Shown piece by piece: positions 1-5,398 of a stretch of DNA of 34,229 bases. Under the pieces are notes generated by a model that did no database searches, was not told where the DNA came from, and saw only the letters and a program-made list of their open reading frames with translations. Every line of letters begins with the position of its first letter. Within the stretch, counting starts at the first letter, position 1. The stretch is from a virus. Position numbers and translations under genes: made by a program. The stretch spans positions 1 through 34,229 of the IMG/VR virus record IMGVR_UViG_3300013014_000076, one strand, 5' to 3'.

Positions 1-16
1 CTAAGAAGTGGCATAC
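1..16. repeat. 16-bp terminal direct repeat (contig join)
   Basis: The first 16 bases are identical to the last 16 (34214-34229). Joining the two copies restores an uninterrupted reading frame for the Cro-like gene, so this is best read as the overlap of a circular assembly rather than a functional terminal repeat. A true genome end with a very short repeat is the less likely alternative. Confidence 0.85.
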
Positions 17-68
17 AGCGATCATAGAGGCATCTGAAGGCAGACTGACAGAGAACGACCTTGGCTAG
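1..68 (+). CDS. Cro/YdaS-like repressor, C-terminal part (split by contig end)
   Basis: This is the 3' end of the gene that starts at 34075. Bases 1-2 complete a CCT (Pro) codon, and the frame ends at TAG 66-68. The last 17 residues, encoded after the 16-bp overlap, are short and polar and close a 68-residue protein. The stop lies inside the TTG start of the next gene (TTGGCTAG), so the two are translationally coupled. Function is discussed under the 5' part at 34075. Confidence 0.85.
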   Translation, partial: KKWHTAIIEASEGRLTENDLG

Positions 69-372
69 TCAAAATGTCCGTACAGTAGCTCTTATGGAGT
101 CTAGGGGGTATAAATGCGATGTGGTCGAAAGCTACAACGCATTTACCAGACGAAAGAAAGACTTGTTCCATATCTTTGACATCTTAGCTATTGGCAATGG
201 AGAAACTGTAGGCATCCAGATCACCAGCAAATCCAATATGTCATCTAGGATTAAAAAGATCTCTGAATCAGAATATTTACCAGAGCTAGTGCGATCAGGC
301 TGGAAGATCCTAGTGATAGGATGGTTTAAGCAGCCTAACGGAAGGTATGCTTGCAAAGAGTTTGAATTTTGA
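61..372 (+). CDS. Small PD-(D/E)XK-like protein (putative nuclease)
   Basis: A 103-residue protein starting at TTG 61, which overlaps the stop of the repressor gene; the next in-frame ATG (94) is a possible shorter start. Residues about 38-58 read as a beta strand with FD, a turn, then GIQIT-SKS, followed by a helix and a later strand LVIGWF. This resembles the D...(E/Q)xK core of the restriction-endonuclease-like fold, but a Gln stands where the usual Glu would be. Small proteins of this look occur in many phages with no proven function. It overlaps the following HNH gene by 4 bases, so the three genes form one transcription unit. A structural, non-catalytic relative is possible. Confidence 0.6.
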   Translation: MASQNVRTVALMESRGYKCDVVESYNAFTRRKKDLFHIFDILAIGNGETVGIQITSKSNMSSRIKKISESEYLPELVRSGWKILVIGWFKQPNGRYACKEFEF

Positions 373-761
373 AATTATGTAAAGATTGCTTGTCTAGCTT
401 TATAAGATCTAAGGCTGGAAAAGAGGCAAAAAAACTAGGTCTTTATGGAAAAGGTAAGTGGGATAAATCTTTGTATCACAACGAACCTACTAAAAAGTGT
501 TTAAAGCACCATGTTCAGGCTTTAGCTGATGGAGCTGCAAGACGGGCTGGGATTGATAAAGCGACGCCTAAATGGGCTGATAGAAACAAAATAAAAAATA
601 TTTATCAAGAATGTATTGCTAAAACAAAACTTAGTGGCATAAAATACGAAGTCGATCACATCGTTCCATTGAAGGGCAAAAATGTAAGTGGCCTTCATGT
701 GCATTGGAACTTGGCGATTATTAAGGCTGTAGAGAATAGAAGTAAAAGCAATAAGGTCTAA
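369..761 (+). CDS. HNH endonuclease
   Basis: A 130-residue protein. The C-terminal half carries the HNH signature: VDHIVPL with D96-H97, then N114 in the HWNL segment, and N123 and N128 in the ENRSKSN tail. The N-terminus has a CxxC (C4, C7), possibly a zinc-binding arm, and the middle has ATPKWADRNKI, a segment common in phage HNH proteins. It is expected to nick or cut double-stranded DNA. The TTG start at 369 overlaps the previous stop by 4 bases, indicating coupling. Here it is a free-standing gene and not next to the terminase, so homing or early DNA processing is more likely than a packaging role. Confidence 0.85.
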   Translation: MKLCKDCLSSFIRSKAGKEAKKLGLYGKGKWDKSLYHNEPTKKCLKHHVQALADGAARRAGIDKATPKWADRNKIKNIYQECIAKTKLSGIKYEVDHIVPLKGKNVSGLHVHWNLAIIKAVENRSKSNKV

Positions 762-775
762 ATAGGCGGCTCTAA

Positions 776-1033
776 CGACATCGTAGCTATTTAGATACAA
801 GCGTTACTAGCAGGGTAGAGGATGTAATAGCGCAATACGGATGGCGAAGCCAGAGTCCGTTCCTCGTAAGTCTGGCGGGTTCTGTAACTCCGATGGAGCA
901 GATGAAGGCGAATCTAGGTAGGCTAGGTTCGTTCACCGAAAGAGCAGTAACCTTCCTAAAGACTTTAAATACTACTTATAGGTTTATTTATAAACTATCT
1001 TATAAACTTCTACATTGCATGAAATTTCAATAA
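776..1033 (+). pseudogene. Open frame without a usual start codon (decayed or unusually started gene)
   Basis: An 85-codon open frame runs from just after TAA 773-775 to TAA 1031-1033. Its translation looks protein-like: it contains SRVEDVIAQYGW, SPFLVSLAGSVTP and then MEQMKANLGRLGSF, with balanced composition. There is no ATG, GTG or TTG in frame before the Met of MEQM at about 893, which has no good Shine-Dalgarno. It may be the remnant of a gene that lost its 5' end, a short protein started at that Met, or chance. I do not recognise the family. The 3' part (from 1009) also carries operator half-sites. Apart from this frame and those operators I see nothing else in 762-1105. Confidence 0.35.
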
Positions 1034-1056
1034 AAAAATGTAGCGTATATGCTACA
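1009..1056 (+). promoter_or_regulatory. Operator cluster upstream of the 1106 operon
   Basis: A TCTACA half-site lies at 1009-1014. An inverted repeat TGTAGC-N6-GCTACA occupies 1039-1056. These match the TGTAGA-type half-sites in the 33960-34063 control region and the two copies inside the promoter at 1069-1098. That the Cro-like repressor binds here is inference from the shared motif. Confidence 0.5.
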
Positions 1057-1068
1057 AAAATAAAACAC

Positions 1069-1098
1069 TTGCATCTATGTAGATTTGTAGATTAAGAT
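1069..1098 (+). promoter_or_regulatory. Putative promoter with embedded operator half-sites
   Basis: TTGCAT (1069-1074) and TAAGAT (1093-1098) are separated by 18 bp and resemble sigma-70 -35 and -10 boxes. Two direct TGTAGA half-sites (1078-1083, 1086-1091) lie in the spacer, where a bound repressor would block polymerase. Transcription would start near 1105, almost on the ATG at 1106. Confidence 0.5.
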
Positions 1099-1105
1099 CT
1101 AAGTT

Positions 1106-1438
1106 ATGAGAGAAATTAGAAAATCCATGACTGGTCTATGTGCCGATGCCAGCAGTTGTTTTCCGACTTGGCAAAAAAAATCCCTTAAGCTAGATTGGTT
1201 AAAGAATAGAGTTCTCTACAAGGGAACTACTAACCTTGGTGAGATCATCTGTACGCCTGTGTTCTTTGGTACAGACGAGCATAAAACAGGGTTAATAATG
1301 GATGCCATTACAGGCACTTGCTACAAAGGTATTAAATGCTGTACATCCGATAATCTAGAGCTGCTCTCCTACAAGCCAGAGCAAGGCCTAGACAAAGAGC
1401 TTTTAGCCATGCGTAGTAATAAAACCCTAGGAGTCTAA
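1106..1438 (+). CDS. Uncharacterised early phage protein
   Basis: A 110-residue protein of unknown function. It has six Cys: C12, C18 and C49 are scattered, while C71, C77 and C78 cluster in CYKGIKCC, so metal or disulfide chemistry is possible but no known zinc motif is evident. It is the first gene after the operator-controlled promoter at 1069-1098. No Shine-Dalgarno precedes ATG 1106 and the predicted transcription start is within a base or two, suggesting a leaderless message; the Met at residue 8 is an alternative start, also without a clear ribosome site. It ends directly before the next gene. Confidence 0.6.
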   Translation: MREIRKSMTGLCADASSCFPTWQKKSLKLDWLKNRVLYKGTTNLGEIICTPVFFGTDEHKTGLIMDAITGTCYKGIKCCTSDNLELLSYKPEQGLDKELLAMRSNKTLGV

Positions 1439-1732
1439 ATGTTAGAGCCAATACCTTTTGCTGGAATGGTAGAGATTGATGAATCTTTTGATAGAACTGC
1501 AAGCCACATGGCTGGTGAGTATGTTTCCAATACTAAACCAGTAGCGTATGCCATGTTTAGAAATGGGGAATATTACGATGCTATTCATCCTGACGAACAA
1601 GCTAAAACAGTTGGTGAATACGATATTCCACTCTACACCCATCCAGCAAAGACACTAACAGATGAGGAAATACTACGAGAAGCGTACTACATACTTATGA
1701 GAGAACAGCAAAGAAAGGCACAAGAGAAATGA
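1439..1732 (+). CDS. Conserved phage protein with PLYTHP motif
   Basis: A 97-residue protein with TAGGAG about 6 bases before ATG 1439. The middle reads PVAYAMFRNGEYYDAI and then GEYDIPLYTHPAKTLTDEEI. This combination (VAY..., IPLYTHP, LTDEEI) recurs in many small phage proteins of unknown role. The C-terminus is a charged helix. It sits between two tiny genes in the early rightward operon and overlaps the next start by 4 bases. No enzymatic motif is visible. Confidence 0.75.
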   Translation: MLEPIPFAGMVEIDESFDRTASHMAGEYVSNTKPVAYAMFRNGEYYDAIHPDEQAKTVGEYDIPLYTHPAKTLTDEEILREAYYILMREQQRKAQEK

Positions 1733-1848
1733 GTTTTACAATCATGCAGCATGATGGCATGAAAGTAGTCCAATGGTTTTCTAATGTAGATCAGCTTATC
1801 AAATCAATGCTTGCTAATCCTAAAGATAGATATTGGAGGAACAAATGA
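1729..1848 (+). CDS. 39-residue small protein
   Basis: A small frame beginning at ATG 1729, overlapping the previous stop in the classic ATGA manner, and ending at TGA 1846-1848. The product starts MSFTIMQHDG and ends in a basic, aromatic tail (DRYWRNK). It has no recognisable domain. The tight overlaps on both sides support translation by coupling. Its end contains the GGAGG ribosome site used by the next frame. Confidence 0.5.
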   Translation: MSFTIMQHDGMKVVQWFSNVDQLIKSMLANPKDRYWRNK

Positions 1849-2009
1849 AAAAATTTAAGGAGATTTTTCTAAATGAAGTTGCTGAAAGAAAACGCCTGGA
1901 ACAGACTGAAGGTTGCAAAGTGGATCGGAACAATCCTGTGTTTGATCGGGATATTTCTCACCTCATTAAATTTCTACCCAATCAACCTTCATTTTGGTTT
2001 AATAGGTAG
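1845..2009 (+). CDS. Possible 54-residue overlapping small ORF
   Basis: ATG 1845 overlaps the previous stop (ATGA) and has a strong GGAGG nine bases upstream, so ribosomes very probably initiate here. The product starts MKKFKEIFLNEVAERKRLEQ, a plausible charged helix. Its second half is read over the next gene in another frame and looks like a frame shadow. It may serve mainly as a leader that couples translation of the membrane protein at 1873. Confidence 0.3.
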   Translation: MKKFKEIFLNEVAERKRLEQTEGCKVDRNNPVFDRDISHLIKFLPNQPSFWFNR

Positions 2010-2112
2010 TGCGATCTGGGCGTTAGTTGGTATATACCAAGAAGATATACCATTGTTCATTGTAGAATTTGTAGCAGTCTTTTTTTATGTAGTTGGTGTC
2101 TATTACTCGTGA
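1873..2112 (+). CDS. Small membrane protein, two hydrophobic segments
   Basis: A 79-residue protein with AAGGAG nine bases before ATG 1873. A short basic N-terminus (MKLLKENAWNRLKVAKW) is followed by hydrophobic stretches at about 18-34 and 40-53, and a third at about 60-77 ending in VVGVYYS. It is predicted to be an inner-membrane protein, N-terminus inside. Small membrane proteins of this type are frequent in phage early regions; the role is unknown. It precedes the replication-like gene, whose ribosome site lies at its end. Confidence 0.65.
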   Translation: MKLLKENAWNRLKVAKWIGTILCLIGIFLTSLNFYPINLHFGLIGSAIWALVGIYQEDIPLFIVEFVAVFFYVVGVYYS

Positions 2113-2122
2113 AGGAGCAATA

Positions 2123-2515
2123 ATGTCAGATTTATTTGAGCAGTTTTGGAGTTTGTATCCAAGGAAAGTTAGCAAGCGTATGGCGCATCGTAGCTTTTAC
2201 AAGCTAACGCCAGCAGAGCGAGAACAAGCAGTAGAGGCTTTGCCAAACCATATTGCTTATTGGAAATCGCAAGATACGCAACTTGCGTACATACCGCATT
2301 TAGCTACATGGCTTAACCAATATAGGTTTGAGGATGAGATCGTAATAGAAGAACCAAAGGTAAATAAACGACCTGAGCTGCCTTGGTATAGCTCAGAAGA
2401 ACTCACAATGAAAAAAGCTCAAGAGATAGGAGTCCAGGCTTATGCTGGAGAAGGCTGGCAGCAATGGAGAGCAAGGATCAGCCAAAGAATTAAACAACTA
2501 GAGGAGCAAGTGTGA
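2123..2515 (+). CDS. Replication-protein-like (phage O / helicase-loader C-terminal type)
   Basis: A 130-residue protein. ATG 2123 is chosen because GAAGGAG lies 7 bases upstream; an in-frame ATG at 2093 would add ten residues without a ribosome site. The segment FEQFWSLYPRKVSKRMAHRSF, with YIPHLATWLNQYRFEDE further on, is the pattern seen in the C-terminal part of phage O-like replication initiators and helicase loaders. Here it stands alone without the DNA-binding N-terminal domain. It probably helps recruit the host replicative helicase. It overlaps the methyltransferase start by 4 bases. No separate origin repeats are evident. Confidence 0.6.
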   Translation: MSDLFEQFWSLYPRKVSKRMAHRSFYKLTPAEREQAVEALPNHIAYWKSQDTQLAYIPHLATWLNQYRFEDEIVIEEPKVNKRPELPWYSSEELTMKKAQEIGVQAYAGEGWQQWRARISQRIKQLEEQV

Positions 2516-3420
2516 ATGAGTTGGCTCTTTTCGCAGGCGCTGGTGGTGGAATACTTGGGGGACATCTCCTTGGATGGCGAACAGTCTGCGCTGTCGAATG
2601 GGAAGCCTATCCAGCAAGCGTATTGTGCGCCAGGCAAAATGACGGACTTTTGCCGAGTTTCCCAATTTGGGATGATGTTCAAACCTTTGACGGAAAGCCT
2701 TGGAGAGGAATTATTGATGTTGTATCAGGAGGATTTCCTTGCCAAGATATCTCAGCAGCAGGAAGGGGGGGGGGAATCGAGGCAGAGCGATCAGGAATGT
2801 GGAAAGAAATGGCAAGAATCATTGGCGAAGTTAGACCTAGATACGCTTTTGTGGAAAATTCCCCAATGCTCACTTCTAGAGGACTTGGAACAGTCCTTAG
2901 AGATTTGGCCCAAATGGGGTTCAATGCGGAATGGGGAGTGCTTTCCGCAGCCGATGTTGGAGCGAACCACAAAAGAGAGAGAATTTGGATATTGGCTTAC
3001 TCCAACAGCAACAGCAATTTCAGGCAGAAGTCAGGAAGCGTTGGATTACAGAACAAAACACAGGGAAAGCCAAGGACACAACACAGTTCAACCTGGAAAT
3101 CTAGCGGAACAAGTTCTTTACTCAGGAAAAATTCCTTGCAAAGACATGAAAAATCCAACTTGGCCTACTCCAGTTGCAAGAATGTGGAAAGACAATGCAA
3201 GCCCTTCAGAGTTCAAGAGGCACGAAATTCCATTGGCAGCTCAAGTTGGTGGGAAATTGAACCCAATGTGGACAGAGTGGCTAATGGGGTGGCTGCTAGG
3301 GTGGACAGACTTAAAGCCATTGGAAACGGACAAGTACCACTTTGTGCAGCAACAGCATGGAGATTGTTAAAAGAAAGGTTAGATGGACACAAGCAGCGAG
3401 GAATGGAGAAACATCTGTGA
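2512..3420 (+). CDS. C5-cytosine DNA methyltransferase (Dcm type)
   Basis: A 302-residue enzyme predicted to transfer a methyl group from S-adenosylmethionine to carbon 5 of cytosine. Visible motifs: I, LFAGAGGG (6-13); IV, GGFPCQDIS (73-81) with catalytic Cys77; VI, ENSP (115-118); VIII, ANHKRERIWILA (151-162); IX-X, RVANGVAARVDRLKAIGN followed by GQVP (254-275). The region between VIII and IX, where target recognition lies, is rich in Ser, Asn and Lys and looks unusual. The GTG start 2512 overlaps the previous stop. Almost the whole gene is overlapped by a second conserved-looking frame (2516-3370), and it contains a 10-G run at 2765-2774. Its likely role is protection of phage DNA from host restriction. 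Confidence 0.93.
   Translation: MNELALFAGAGGGILGGHLLGWRTVCAVEWEAYPASVLCARQNDGLLPSFPIWDDVQTFDGKPWRGIIDVVSGGFPCQDISAAGRGGGIEAERSGMWKEMARIIGEVRPRYAFVENSPMLTSRGLGTVLRDLAQMGFNAEWGVLSAADVGANHKRERIWILAYSNSNSNFRQKSGSVGLQNKTQGKPRTQHSSTWKSSGTSSLLRKNSLQRHEKSNLAYSSCKNVERQCKPFRVQEARNSIGSSSWWEIEPNVDRVANGVAARVDRLKAIGNGQVPLCAATAWRLLKERLDGHKQRGMEKHL
2516..3370 (+). CDS. Second, overlapping gene in +1 frame: phage 'WPTP / NPxWxEWLMG' family protein
   Basis: A 284-codon frame on the same strand as the methyltransferase, shifted by +1, with ATG 2516. Its translation carries features I recognise from a widespread phage protein family usually annotated beside or as methyltransferases: WQESLAKLDLDTLLWK (99-114), SLLEDLE...WPKWGSMRNGECF (119-143), FGYWLTPTA (157-165), NPTWPTPVAR (213-222), and LNPMWTEWLMGW with LGWTDLKPLETDK near the end (248-273). 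Function is unknown; fused or neighbouring copies suggest a role with the methyltransferase. ATG 2516 has GAGGAG upstream but at a spacing shared with GTG 2512; internal Met starts (54, 55, 68) are alternatives. Both frames being real is inference from motif content. Confidence 0.6.
   Translation: MSWLFSQALVVEYLGDISLDGEQSALSNGKPIQQAYCAPGKMTDFCRVSQFGMMFKPLTESLGEELLMLYQEDFLAKISQQQEGGGESRQSDQECGKKWQESLAKLDLDTLLWKIPQCSLLEDLEQSLEIWPKWGSMRNGECFPQPMLERTTKEREFGYWLTPTATAISGRSQEALDYRTKHRESQGHNTVQPGNLAEQVLYSGKIPCKDMKNPTWPTPVARMWKDNASPSEFKRHEIPLAAQVGGKLNPMWTEWLMGWLLGWTDLKPLETDKYHFVQQQHGDC
2765..2774 (+). repeat. 10-G homopolymer inside the methyltransferase overlap
   Basis: Ten consecutive G residues in an otherwise AT-rich genome, encoding Arg-Gly-Gly-Gly in the methyltransferase frame and Glu-Gly-Gly-Gly in the overlapping frame. 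Loss of one G would join methyltransferase residues 1-88 to the overlapping frame. It could be a slippage or phase-variation site, or an assembly-sensitive homopolymer. Confidence 0.8.
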
Positions 3421-3622
3421 GGCAAAGGATTTACTTACTTGGCCTTTAGCAAAAAGACGAAAACAACTAGCATTAGTATTAGAAAAGCGTGGATGGGAAG
3501 CCACACTTAAACTAAAAGACGAAATGGAAAGACAATGGAAATTGACCCGAGCAAAGCAGTCCAATTTATCTACGAACAATCAGGAGTCTTTGCAGCAGCC
3601 AAAGCAGATAGAACTTATATAG
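3383..3622 (+). CDS. Small conserved phage protein following dcm
   Basis: A 79-residue protein starting MDTSSEEWRNICEAKDLL and continuing PLAKRRKQLALVLEKRGWEATLKLKDEMERQW. The first 55 residues form a charged helical domain of a type often found next to phage methyltransferase genes; no function is known. The C-terminal 25 residues (Gln/Asn-rich) are read over the start of the next gene, so the essential part is probably the N-terminal domain. The start lies inside the end of the methyltransferase gene. Confidence 0.65.
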   Translation: MDTSSEEWRNICEAKDLLTWPLAKRRKQLALVLEKRGWEATLKLKDEMERQWKLTRAKQSNLSTNNQESLQQPKQIELI

Positions 3623-3861
3623 AGAACTATCTGCGATCTGCTAAGAGTCGGCTCATGCTGGAATCTACAGCCCCTAGCATCGCTGCTAAAGAAATGGAAG
3701 CCTACGCTACTGATGACTATGTAAAGCTCTTAGAAGGGCTCAAAGAGGCCGTAGAAGTAGAAGAAAAATTAAAATGGCAGTTGATAGCAGCCCAAGCAAG
3801 AATCGAGATATGGCGCAGTCAAGAGGCTACTAATCGTACTATTGATCGTGCTACACAATAA
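3535..3861 (+). CDS. Conserved helical phage protein
   Basis: A 108-residue, almost wholly helical protein. Key stretches are ADRTYIENYLRSAKSRLM, then PSIAAKEMEAYATDDYVKLLEGLKEAVEVEEKLKWQLIAAQARIEIWRSQEA, a pattern that recurs in phages beside recombination or DNA-processing genes. Probable coiled coil from residue 60 to 98. There is no catalytic motif, and function is unknown. It overlaps the previous gene by 88 bases and shares its stop with the next start (TAATG). Confidence 0.7.
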   Translation: MEIDPSKAVQFIYEQSGVFAAAKADRTYIENYLRSAKSRLMLESTAPSIAAKEMEAYATDDYVKLLEGLKEAVEVEEKLKWQLIAAQARIEIWRSQEATNRTIDRATQ

Positions 3862-4148
3862 TGGCAACTAAAAATGAAAAGATCGCACTTAACCAGATTG
3901 CAGAACTCGGATGTATTATATGTTCCGAATACTTTGGGACAGAAGGCAGCCAAGCAGAACTCCATCATGTGCGGAGATATGGAGCTGTTAGGGCTACATC
4001 CCCGATCTTGCCTTTATGCCCAGAGCATCATAGGGGAAACTCTGGTATTCACGGAATGGGTGTCAAAGGTTTTGAAAGAGAATACAAAATATCCTGTGAG
4101 GAGTTGCTGGAGCGAGTCAGTCAGAAACTTGGAAAGGATGATAAGTGA
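3861..4148 (+). CDS. Ref-like HNH nuclease
   Basis: A 95-residue protein resembling the C-terminal domain of phage P1 Ref, a RecA-directed DNase. Zinc-binding candidates are C18 and C21 (GCIIC), C53 and H56 in PLCPEHHRG; HH at 35-36 in AELHHVRRYG is the likely catalytic His pair, and H64 in GIHGMG follows. Proteins of this kind stimulate recombination or nick DNA at RecA filaments. It lacks the long basic N-terminus of P1 Ref. Overlaps of 1 and 4 bases with its neighbours place it in the same operon. Confidence 0.8.
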   Translation: MATKNEKIALNQIAELGCIICSEYFGTEGSQAELHHVRRYGAVRATSPILPLCPEHHRGNSGIHGMGVKGFEREYKISCEELLERVSQKLGKDDK

Positions 4149-4894
4149 GCCGAACAGTTAGTTGGTTTAGCTGTGGAGCTGCAAGCGCAGTAGCAACCAA
4201 GTTAGCTATTGCCGAAAGTAAAACTCCTGTAGAAGTGGTTTATTGCCATGTAAAAGAGGAGCATCCAGACAATCTAAGGTTTATGAAAGATTGTGAAAAG
4301 TGGTTTGGGCAGTCAATAAAAGTTATACAAAACGATAAATACAATGGCAGTATTTACGAGGTATTTGAAAAGCGTAAATACATTGTAGGTATAGGTGGTG
4401 CGCCTTGCACAGTACACCTTAAAAAAGACATGAGAAAGCAGTTTGAGTTACCTACGGATATACAAGTATTTGGATACACAGCAGAAGAACAAGATCGAGT
4501 AGATAGATTTATAGATGCCAATAACGATGTAAACCTATGGTCTATTTTGATAGATAAAGGTTTAGGCAAATCTGATTGTTTGGCTATGATTGATCGTGCT
4601 GGGATAGAGTTGCCAGCAATGTATAAACTGGGCTACCAAAATAATAATTGTATTGGATGTGTTAAGGGGGGGCTTGGATATTGGAACAAAATAAGGTATG
4701 ACTTCCCAGATCAATTTAATAAAATGGCTGATATAGAAAAAGCAATAGGGGCAAAAATCCTAAAGCACAAAGGAGAAAGAATTTGGCTAACAGAACTTCC
4801 TATTGGAGCTGGTGATTACCCAACAGAACAAGCTATTGAGTGCGGTATTTTTTGCCACATGGCAGAGGATGATATAAATGAACGAAACGAATAA
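4145..4894 (+). CDS. PP-loop ATPase, PAPS-reductase-like
   Basis: A 249-residue protein with the PP-loop near its start: VSWFSCGAASAVATKLAI, a variant of the SGGxDS ATP-pyrophosphatase loop (residues 9-14). Later come APCT (about 87-90), CIGCVKGG (about 169-176) and a C-terminal GIFCHMAEDD. Family members activate a substrate with ATP or reduce phosphoadenosine phosphosulfate; phage versions have no established substrate. A sulfur-related or nucleobase modification role is possible but unproven. The GTG start overlaps the Ref-like stop by 4 bases. The 7-G run at about 4666-4672 lies in the coding region near the CxxC. Confidence 0.8.
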   Translation: MSRTVSWFSCGAASAVATKLAIAESKTPVEVVYCHVKEEHPDNLRFMKDCEKWFGQSIKVIQNDKYNGSIYEVFEKRKYIVGIGGAPCTVHLKKDMRKQFELPTDIQVFGYTAEEQDRVDRFIDANNDVNLWSILIDKGLGKSDCLAMIDRAGIELPAMYKLGYQNNNCIGCVKGGLGYWNKIRYDFPDQFNKMADIEKAIGAKILKHKGERIWLTELPIGAGDYPTEQAIECGIFCHMAEDDINERNE

Positions 4895-5054
4895 AATTGT
4901 TAATGAGCTAGTAGACCTATATACAGGCAAGGTAGTAACTCAGCATGAGAACGAAGTCTTATTTAGGGTCGTTAAACTAATCAGAGATCTAGAGGATCAG
5001 TCTAAGATGTATAAATCTTTATTGGCAAATCAGAGTAGCGAAGGCAGCCACTAA
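4878..5054 (+). CDS. 58-residue small helical protein
   Basis: It begins at ATG 4878 inside the end of the PP-loop gene and ends at TAA 5052-5054. The translation MNETNKIVNELVDLYTGKVV is followed by HENEVLFRVVKLIRDLEDQSKMY, an amphipathic and charged helical pattern. It is the last gene of the rightward early operon and overlaps the convergent SprT-like gene by 4 bases. No homologous domain is recognised. No ribosome site is obvious, so coupling to the gene above is likely. Confidence 0.5.
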   Translation: MNETNKIVNELVDLYTGKVVTQHENEVLFRVVKLIRDLEDQSKMYKSLLANQSSEGSH

Positions 5055-5398
5055 AGTTCTAGAGAATCCCAGCCATATTCTCGGGCGCATTGCTTGGTGC
5101 GAGATTTAAAGGCTTTTCCATGTTTGTCCCATGCTCCTGTTTTCCAGAAACTCATGTGGCAAACCTCATGTATTAGCGATCTTTGGATTGTCCCCAACTG
5201 TTCATTCTTTAATCTGCTAATGGTAATGATATGGGGTTTATCTAAAGATTCGTCATATCGGTAGGTAGCCATTGCATCCTTTTCTCTGGTTACCTTAAAC
5301 TGGATTAATTCTGGTGGTGGTAAGTCCCATTTTCTTAGCGGATGGCAACAAGAAAAAGACAAGTACATTTGCTCCAGAATAAATGGCGTTATTTTCAT
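5051..5398 (-). CDS. SprT-like zinc metalloprotease domain protein
   Basis: A 115-residue protein with the zincin motif HEVCH (77-81) and a third ligand candidate His93 in WDKHGKAFK, the arrangement of SprT/Spartan-type peptidases (HExxH...H). The N-terminal part is a helix with conserved-looking basic and aromatic residues. Such proteins cut DNA-bound proteins in cells; phage copies are uncharacterised. It is shorter than bacterial SprT and lacks the C-terminal zinc ribbon. It follows the metallophosphoesterase with a 4-base overlap. Confidence 0.8.
   Translation of the reverse strand: MKITPFILEQMYLSFSCCHPLRKWDLPPPELIQFKVTREKDAMATYRYDESLDKPHIITISRLKNEQLGTIQRSLIHEVCHMSFWKTGAWDKHGKAFKSRTKQCAREYGWDSLEL

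Noticed and set aside
762-1105. tRNA or other structured RNA in the early gap
   Set aside because: No acceptor stem, anticodon arm or TTC loop could be assembled; the stretch reads better as an open frame plus operators.
1442-1642. Minus-strand frame opposite the PLYTHP gene
   Set aside because: Shadow frame; no ribosome site and no coding features.
3874-4161. 95-residue frame overlapping the Ref-like nuclease
   Set aside because: Shadow of the Ref-like gene: its translation lacks a domain pattern while the other frame has clear Cys/His motifs.
5055-5090. Terminator stem GAGAAT...ATTCTC between convergent genes
   Set aside because: It lies in the end of the SprT-like coding region, has only 6 bp and no following T run.
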